Made by a program: the position numbers and the translations under genes. From an uncultured Acidobacteriota bacterium (lineage in GTDB: Bacteria; Acidobacteriota; UBA6911; CAINFC01), in assembly GCA_903847975.1 (NCBI GenBank), contig CAINFC010000324.1:1-35427 (forward strand): a stretch of DNA of 35,427 bases, written 5' to 3'. Shown here piece after piece: positions 31,235 through 35,427 of this stretch. The notes below the pieces were generated by a model. The model was not told the origin of the DNA. It made no database searches and saw only the letters and a program-made list of their open reading frames with translations. Each line of letters begins with the position of its first letter. Positions within the stretch are counted from its first letter, which is position 1.

Positions 31235-31564
31235 ATGCTTTGTAGGTATAGATTCGTCGCTCTATTGATCCTTTCGGCTCTGATATGTATGCCTCTTCTG
31301 GCTCAAGACAAACAGGGCGAGCCGAAACCGGCGAAGAAAATCGACCGGTTGGATCTGCTCGAAATCCGTGACCTCATGCACCAAATGGACACCATGAAAA
31401 TGCAGATTGCTATGGCCGAAAAACGGATCAAGGAACTGGAAACGGAAACCCAGACACGTTTTAAAGCCCTGACAGAAAAGTACAGCCTTTCCAAGGAGGA
31501 CACGGTGAGCATGGAAACCGGGGAAATCGTTCCGAAGAAAAAGGAGGGCGCTAATGAAAAGTAA
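31235..31564 (+). CDS. small exported coiled-coil protein
   Basis: The 109-residue protein begins with a Sec-type signal peptide: CRYR positive start, hydrophobic VALLILSALICMPLLA, then a probable cut before QDKQGE. A lipobox is not convincing because Cys follows Ile. The rest is charged and helical with a coiled-coil pattern (LLEIRDLMHQMDTMKMQIAMAEKRIKELE). The end overlaps the next gene by 11 bases, and the next gene also carries a signal peptide. It has a very good ribosome binding site (AAGGAGG). Possible roles are an exported partner or trimerising chaperone of the following fibre-like protein, or a spanin-like periplasmic helix. None is proven. Confidence 0.65.
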   Translation: MLCRYRFVALLILSALICMPLLAQDKQGEPKPAKKIDRLDLLEIRDLMHQMDTMKMQIAMAEKRIKELETETQTRFKALTEKYSLSKEDTVSMETGEIVPKKKEGANEK

Positions 31565-34040
31565 CTGGATAAGGGCTGCGCTAATCGCCTTTGTTTTCAT
31601 GGCTTCTGCCGGATTCTCCCAGGAGCAGCAGATCAAATGGCGACAAATATCGGTTGGGGATTATTCGGTAAGGTGGCCATCGGTGCAAGGCGGCGAGAAC
31701 ACCTGCCTCGTCAATGACGGCACGGGGTCGATGTCCTGGCAGGTGTGCCAGGCAACCGGAGGAGCCATAACGAAACTTGCTCTTGGCGATGGAAGCCCTT
31801 CGGAACCTTCATTGTCGTTTGTCAATGCGCCAACCGTGGGCTGGTTCCGGAGTATGGACGGCCATTGGGTCCATCAAGCCAAATATGGCGGCCTCTACTA
31901 TAACTATGCGGATCTGAATGGATTCAACGGGCTGGATGGCGGCATCAGGCTGCGCCGTGGGGAGGATGGCGCAGGAACAGGTAAGCAAAACTGGATTCGG
32001 TCCACCGCCTATGACGGAGTGACCGCTGTCGATTTGAGGCTCAGAGCCTCGAAGATCTATGTGGCTGCGGAAGGCGGGGTGGACTGGTATCTGCCGGTAA
32101 CGGCCGGGTCGGCCAACCAATGCCTGATTGCCAACGCTTCCGGCGGATCGGCCTGGGGAGCTTGCGCCAGCGGGGCCGTTCTGCCTGACCCGCTGCGATT
32201 ACAGGATGGAACCTATGCGGCGCCGACCTATTCTTTTGCCAACAACAACAACGCCGGGATGTTTCGCACCGCTTCGGGCGTGGGAATTGCGGCTATGTGG
32301 AACACGGGATACCTTCGGGTCGACGGGTCCGGCTCCTCCTATTCGCCGCGAATTTCTCTGGTGAGTCAAAGCTATGGAGCAGGGGCGACGTATTGGGGGT
32401 GGCTTCGGGTGGAAGAGAGCGATGGCTCCTTATCCGGCCTTTATATCGATGCCACCCAGATCCGATTAAATTCGGATGGCGCCTACTATTCGCCGATACT
32501 GTCCTTTGCTTCGGATCCCTATATCGGCCTATATAAACCGGCAGCAGGAGCCATCGCCCTTACCCCGGGACAGAATAACGGTTTGGTCCAGTTCGACAAC
32601 CAGGCGACCTACGTTCCAAGAATGACCTTCATACGCCACAGCAACGGCGGTACGCCTTTTGCCCATATTCGAGTAACAGACCAGGCGGCCACGCCTGCTA
32701 CCGGCATTCTGGTCTTAGATACGATCCAAAACCGGGCCAATGCCGATGGAACCGTGACGGCACCCGCTTTTTCCTTCTCCAATGACGGCCTAATGGGAAT
32801 GTACCGCGCCGGTGCGGCATCGCTCGGATTGACCACCGGGAACTGGTCCGGGGGCGGTTGGTGGAGATTCGACAATCCGGCATCCTACAACCCGCGTTTG
32901 ACAGGACTTCGGTACAGCAATGGCGGTCTCTGGAGCTTTACGATTCGTGCCGAGGATGGGGCCGGTGCGGCAAGCGGTTACATAACCTTCGACTCCGCAC
33001 AGGTTCGTTCTCTGGGTGATGGCAGCGCCACCACCCCGGCCTACTCCTTTTCCAATGCCGGATCGATGGGCATGTTCCGAATGGGGACGGATAAGTTGGG
33101 ATGGTCGAACAATATCGGCAGCGCGGGAAGCTCGATGCGCCTGGATAATGCCGGCAGCTATCTTCCGCGCCTAACCTTAATCAGCAACACGTACGGCGGT
33201 AGCTATTATTCGACAATCCGCGCCGAAGAATCCACCGGGGGACTCGACCCGCTTGTAATGGACTGCACGTACCTTCAGGCGAACGGCTATATCACCGGAA
33301 CCTATCTTTACATGCCGGACGGAACGACGGCCCTTCCCACGCACTCCTTTTTGAATGACAACGCGATGGGGATGTACCGTCATGCCGCCAACTACCTTGG
33401 GCTCGTGGCTGGCGGATCCAGAACGCTGGTAACCACCGTTTCGACGCGCAACCAAATCAATCTGCACGGAAACTACACCGCCACAGCCGGAACGAATTAC
33501 AACGTGATCCGTTCGGAGGACAATGCCGCCACCCCGGTTTTGCAGGACGTTTACTTCGATGCCAACCAGGTTCTGGTTACGGACGGATTGCAGACCGAGC
33601 CGTCCTATTCCTTCCTGAACGACAAGTTGATGGGTATCTACCGTTCGGCCACCAACACAATGGCCTTTAAGATCGGTACCGGGGCCAACATGCGACTCAC
33701 GGACGGCGGGACCTATAAAGCCCGGTTGAACATGTACTCGTTCAACGCCGTCGCAGGCGGAACGGACTATGCCATTATCGGCTCCTACGACGCAACGGGA
33801 ACACCGGTACAGCAGGGTTTATGGCTGGATGCCAACCTGGTGGATATTCGCAATGCGGCCGGGACCCTTAAGATAAACGGCACCCAGGTGGTTACCGTCC
33901 GGCAGACCGCCGTGGCCGATGTAACCGGGACCGCGGGTGCAACCTACACCGCCACGGAGCAAGCGCTGGTCAACTCGCTTAAAACCCAGCTGAACCTTCT
34001 TCTGGCCAGGATGCGAACTCACGGGTTGATCGCTCCGTAA
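31554..34040 (+). CDS. fibre-like repeat protein with signal peptide
   Basis: The 828-residue protein starts with a clear Sec signal peptide (MKSNWIRAALIAFVFMASAGFS, cut before QEQQ). The mature part contains seven repeats of a ~90-residue unit marked by a motif like PxYSFxNDxxMGMYR. They begin at residues 84, 223, 313, 403, 494, 594 and 682. Between the motifs runs the pattern PRLTLxSxxxGGxxxxIRxEDxxGxxxGxxxDxxQVR. Such repeats are known from phage tail fibres, where each forms a beta module. A C-terminal helix (ATEQALVNSLKTQLNLLLARMRTHGLIAP) could drive trimerisation. A tail fibre does not usually have a signal peptide, so it may be shown on the lysogen's surface or be a decoy. It is the last gene before the terminator. 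Confidence 0.85.
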   Translation: MKSNWIRAALIAFVFMASAGFSQEQQIKWRQISVGDYSVRWPSVQGGENTCLVNDGTGSMSWQVCQATGGAITKLALGDGSPSEPSLSFVNAPTVGWFRSMDGHWVHQAKYGGLYYNYADLNGFNGLDGGIRLRRGEDGAGTGKQNWIRSTAYDGVTAVDLRLRASKIYVAAEGGVDWYLPVTAGSANQCLIANASGGSAWGACASGAVLPDPLRLQDGTYAAPTYSFANNNNAGMFRTASGVGIAAMWNTGYLRVDGSGSSYSPRISLVSQSYGAGATYWGWLRVEESDGSLSGLYIDATQIRLNSDGAYYSPILSFASDPYIGLYKPAAGAIALTPGQNNGLVQFDNQATYVPRMTFIRHSNGGTPFAHIRVTDQAATPATGILVLDTIQNRANADGTVTAPAFSFSNDGLMGMYRAGAASLGLTTGNWSGGGWWRFDNPASYNPRLTGLRYSNGGLWSFTIRAEDGAGAASGYITFDSAQVRSLGDGSATTPAYSFSNAGSMGMFRMGTDKLGWSNNIGSAGSSMRLDNAGSYLPRLTLISNTYGGSYYSTIRAEESTGGLDPLVMDCTYLQANGYITGTYLYMPDGTTALPTHSFLNDNAMGMYRHAANYLGLVAGGSRTLVTTVSTRNQINLHGNYTATAGTNYNVIRSEDNAATPVLQDVYFDANQVLVTDGLQTEPSYSFLNDKLMGIYRSATNTMAFKIGTGANMRLTDGGTYKARLNMYSFNAVAGGTDYAIIGSYDATGTPVQQGLWLDANLVDIRNAAGTLKINGTQVVTVRQTAVADVTGTAGATYTATEQALVNSLKTQLNLLLARMRTHGLIAP

Positions 34041-34073
34041 TTGATTTCACGATTGTTTTTGTCGTTGTCGCTG

Positions 34074-34097
34074 AGCCTCCTTCGGGTGGCTTTTTTT
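34074..34097 (+). terminator. intrinsic terminator after the tail operon
   Basis: AGCC at 34074-34077 pairs with GGCT at 34088-34091, the inner CC closes a stable TTCG tetraloop with GG, and T runs from 34091 to 34097. One T-T mismatch lies inside the stem. It ends the long late operon and separates it from the three genes that follow. Confidence 0.85.
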
Positions 34098-34123
34098 ATG
34101 TCTGCAACCCACCGGAGGGGGAA

Positions 34124-34447
34124 ATGCCAATCACATTATCGGATGCGATGAGGCTTGTTCAGTCGCCGGCTTTTACTGAAAAAGTGCAACTGGCGCTCAC
34201 CATTGTCGGGACGAAAAAGCTGAAAACCAAACCGCCTGCTTCACCCAGCGCAGCCGACGAGGCCACGGCGGCGGAAAGCCATGCCCACGCCAAGCGAATC
34301 CTGCAAGGCGATACGAATGTAAAAACGGTCTCACGGATGGTGTTGACGGACAGCAGAATATCCGTTTTGGAAGGGGAGGAAGCCATCACGGATGCTCTGT
34401 TGGAGGCGGTCGTGCGGGATGTTGTCGGCGACATTTTAAGCCTTTAA
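34124..34447 (+). CDS. unknown small protein, first gene after terminator
   Basis: The 107-residue protein has no recognised domain. The N-terminal part is helical (LSDAMRLVQSPAFTEKVQLALTIVG), a basic/Pro-rich link with Lys-Leu-Lys-Thr-Lys-Pro-Pro follows, and then an Ala-rich acidic middle; the end is helical again (ITDALLEAVVRDVVGDILSL). The ribosome binding site is very good (GGAGGGGG before ATG). It has no signal peptide or membrane segment. Its place at the head of a short cassette with a membrane protein and a caspase-like gene might link it to lysis or cell death, but nothing in its sequence shows this. Confidence 0.55.
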   Translation: MPITLSDAMRLVQSPAFTEKVQLALTIVGTKKLKTKPPASPSAADEATAAESHAHAKRILQGDTNVKTVSRMVLTDSRISVLEGEEAITDALLEAVVRDVVGDILSL

Positions 34448-34463
34448 GAGACAGGAGGCGGGT

Positions 34464-34964
34464 ATGCCTGGAGAACCATGTGCGGTCCACAATCACTTGC
34501 TGCAACAGAGAACGGAAGAGTTCCGGAAAATTAGCGAAGAATTCCAGGAGATCAAAGCCGATGTGAAGAGCGACTTTGACTCCTTACGGGAGGAGCTTCG
34601 GGAGGTGACCAAGGCGATCGTCATGCTGACCTCGGCCCAGAAGCACTACGAGCAGCTCCGGACGGAAATAGACGAAATCTGGAAAAAGATAAACCACCTG
34701 GCGGAAAGCTCTCAGAAATTGCAGGCGGATTTCGACAAAACCTGTGCGATGGTAAAGATCGACGTAAGCAAGACTCAGCAAGATCTGAATGCCGCCCACA
34801 ACTCGAACCGGGAAATCATCAAAATGCTCAAAGATCAGGATACCCAGCTCACGAAAATAACGGCCAAGGCATCCTTTGCGGCCTGGCTTGCCACCGGAAT
34901 CCCGGCGTTCATCCTCGGCCTGCTCTGGGTGTTGGAAAGACTTCTCCACGTGAAACTTTTTTGA
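34464..34964 (+). CDS. coiled-coil tail-anchored membrane protein (holin/XhlA-like)
   Basis: The 166-residue protein has a long coiled coil (about residues 15-130, for example EEFRKISEEFQEIKADVKSDFDSLREEL) and one C-terminal membrane segment (FAAWLATGIPAFILGLLWVLERLLHV, about residues 138-163), followed by only three residues. This layout is like hemolysin XhlA and related phage proteins of lysis modules, where a coiled coil sits in the cytoplasm and the tail in the membrane. There is no signal peptide. It has an excellent ribosome binding site (AGGAGG). It stands directly before the caspase-like gene, and together they may act on the host envelope late in infection. The name is a layout match, not a proven family. 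Confidence 0.7.
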   Translation: MPGEPCAVHNHLLQQRTEEFRKISEEFQEIKADVKSDFDSLREELREVTKAIVMLTSAQKHYEQLRTEIDEIWKKINHLAESSQKLQADFDKTCAMVKIDVSKTQQDLNAAHNSNREIIKMLKDQDTQLTKITAKASFAAWLATGIPAFILGLLWVLERLLHVKLF

Positions 34965-34974
34965 AAGGTGCAAC

Positions 34975-35271
34975 ATGGCCAAATACGCTTTGCTGGTAGG
35001 AATCAATAAATTCAAAGAACCCGGCTCCGATCTGGAAGGGTGTATCAACGACGTCAACGACATGGCGGAAGCCCTCCGTTTGCCGGGACAAAACGTCTTT
35101 TTTCTCAAAGATTCCGTAGCGACAAAGGAAAACATCCTTCATGGCTTGAGCTGGCTGATGGGCATGGCGTCGCCCGGAGACGATATTCTGTTCCACCAGT
35201 CGTCGCACGGATCGCAGGTCAGGGACCGCGATGGGGATAAAGGAGACCGACTAGACCTTGAACAAGCGTAG
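34975..35271 (+). pseudogene. caspase-family peptidase (C14), truncated after the catalytic His
   Basis: The 98-residue frame is the first part of a metacaspase/C14 domain. It starts MAKYALLVGINKF with the first strand, then LEGCINDVNDMAEAL, and ends with ILFHQSSHGSQVRDRDGDKGDRLD, where His78 of 'SSHGSQ' is the catalytic His. In intact relatives this block continues with 'E-L-P-D' type sequence and, some 50 residues later, the catalytic Cys in 'D(x)CHSG'. Here it stops after LDLEQA, so the Cys half is missing and the product should be inactive. The break at about 35255 leads directly to what looks like a mobile element. ATG follows AAAGGTG, ten bases after the previous stop. These enzymes cut proteins after Arg or Lys and often serve in cell death. 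Confidence 0.8.
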
Positions 35272-35297
35272 TTATCTCGTGAAAAAAGGAGAAAAGT

Positions 35298-35372
35298 CTT
35301 GAAACACGCTCCCTTGTTGGAACGTATAGTAATTTGCCAACAACGATACTTTCCACAGGAGCGTATTTCAAG
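35298..35372. repeat. nested inverted repeat that covers the next gene's start
   Basis: Outer arms CTTGAAACACGCTCC (35298-35312) and GGAGCGTATTTCAAG (35358-35372) match in 14 of 15 positions. Inner arms TTGTTGG (35314-35320) and CCAACAA (35337-35343) match fully. The right outer arm contains the likely Shine-Dalgarno GGAG and reaches the base before GTG 35373. In RNA the stem would block translation when transcription enters from outside, as in several insertion sequences. Confidence 0.75.
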
Positions 35373-35427
35373 TGAAAAAAAGCATAGCACGAATTTTGGG
35401 CAAGAAAAAGAATAATGTCGAAACTCG
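35373..35427 (+). CDS. start of a gene, possibly a transposase, cut by window end
   Basis: From GTG 35373 the frame is open to the last base (18 codons, starting V-K-K-S-I-A-R-I-L-G-K-K-K). The strongly basic start resembles the N-termini of DDE transposases, for example the IS1380 type, but it is too short to be sure. A GGAG lies 11 bases upstream. Its position after the truncated caspase-like gene and behind a nested inverted repeat fits the left end of an insertion sequence. Confidence 0.4.

Noticed and set aside
31270-31310. Lipoprotein signal in the small exported protein
   Set aside because: The residue before Cys is Ile and the pattern does not fit L-x-[AG]-C, so a signal peptidase I site is preferred.

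Overview
The window is most of the late (packaging, head, tail) region of a long-tailed siphovirus-type phage of the class Caudoviricetes. It probably sits in a bacterial chromosome as a prophage that has started to decay. It is bounded on the left by an IS110-family insertion sequence and on the right by what looks like the start of a second insertion element that truncates a caspase-like gene. No rRNA, tRNA or CRISPR array was seen. The host cannot be named from this sequence. The DNA is fairly GC-rich, Shine-Dalgarno sites are of the usual GGAG type, and two genes carry classical Sec signal peptides, so a bacterium is certain but the phylum is not.

Layout. Bases 1-1.6 kb hold the IS110 transposase and a structured non-coding tail that may encode its bridge RNA. 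Bases 1.6-2.06 kb are non-coding and end in an intrinsic terminator. Bases 2.07-4.5 kb hold a DNA-modification pair: an adenine-methyltransferase-like protein with a long, possibly acetyltransferase-like C-terminal half, and a ParB-like protein. At 4.5-4.67 kb lies a non-coding patch with two near-identical palindromes, just before the packaging genes. Bases 4.67-7.9 kb are small terminase and large terminase, the latter interrupted by an intein with class 3 (Trp-Cys-Thr) features. Bases 7.9-13.5 kb are portal, SPP1 gp7-like minor head protein, HK97-type prohead protease with a duplicated C-terminal module, HK97-fold major capsid protein and a probable decoration protein. Bases 13.6-17.1 kb hold head-tail joining genes with two insertions: a small C2H2 zinc-finger protein and a GT-B glycosyltransferase. 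Bases 17.1-23.7 kb hold the tail tube protein, tail assembly chaperone with a -1 frameshift site (A AAA AAC), tape measure protein and a distal tail protein. Bases 23.7-34.0 kb hold a 2109-residue tail-tip/fibre protein with three internal repeats, three smaller genes, and an 828-residue fibre-like protein with a signal peptide and seven ~90-residue repeats. A strong terminator follows. Bases 34.1-35.3 kb hold a short separate cassette: an unknown protein, a coiled-coil tail-anchored membrane protein (holin/XhlA-like) and the N-terminal part of a caspase-family peptidase.

All convincing genes are on the + strand, tightly packed and often overlapping by a few bases, as in a single late operon. 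Terminase and portal fill the head with DNA. Protease and capsid protein build it. The connectors join it to a tail whose length is set by the tape measure, and the large tip and fibre proteins recognise the host. No integrase, repressor, replication gene or recognisable endolysin lies in the window.

The strongest points for a second look are the class 3 intein in the terminase ATP-binding loop, the terminator-separated caspase/membrane-protein cassette, the repeat fibre with a signal peptide, the palindromes before the terminase, the glycosyltransferase and zinc-finger insertions in the head-tail module, and the right-end hairpin that hides the ribosome binding site of the next gene.
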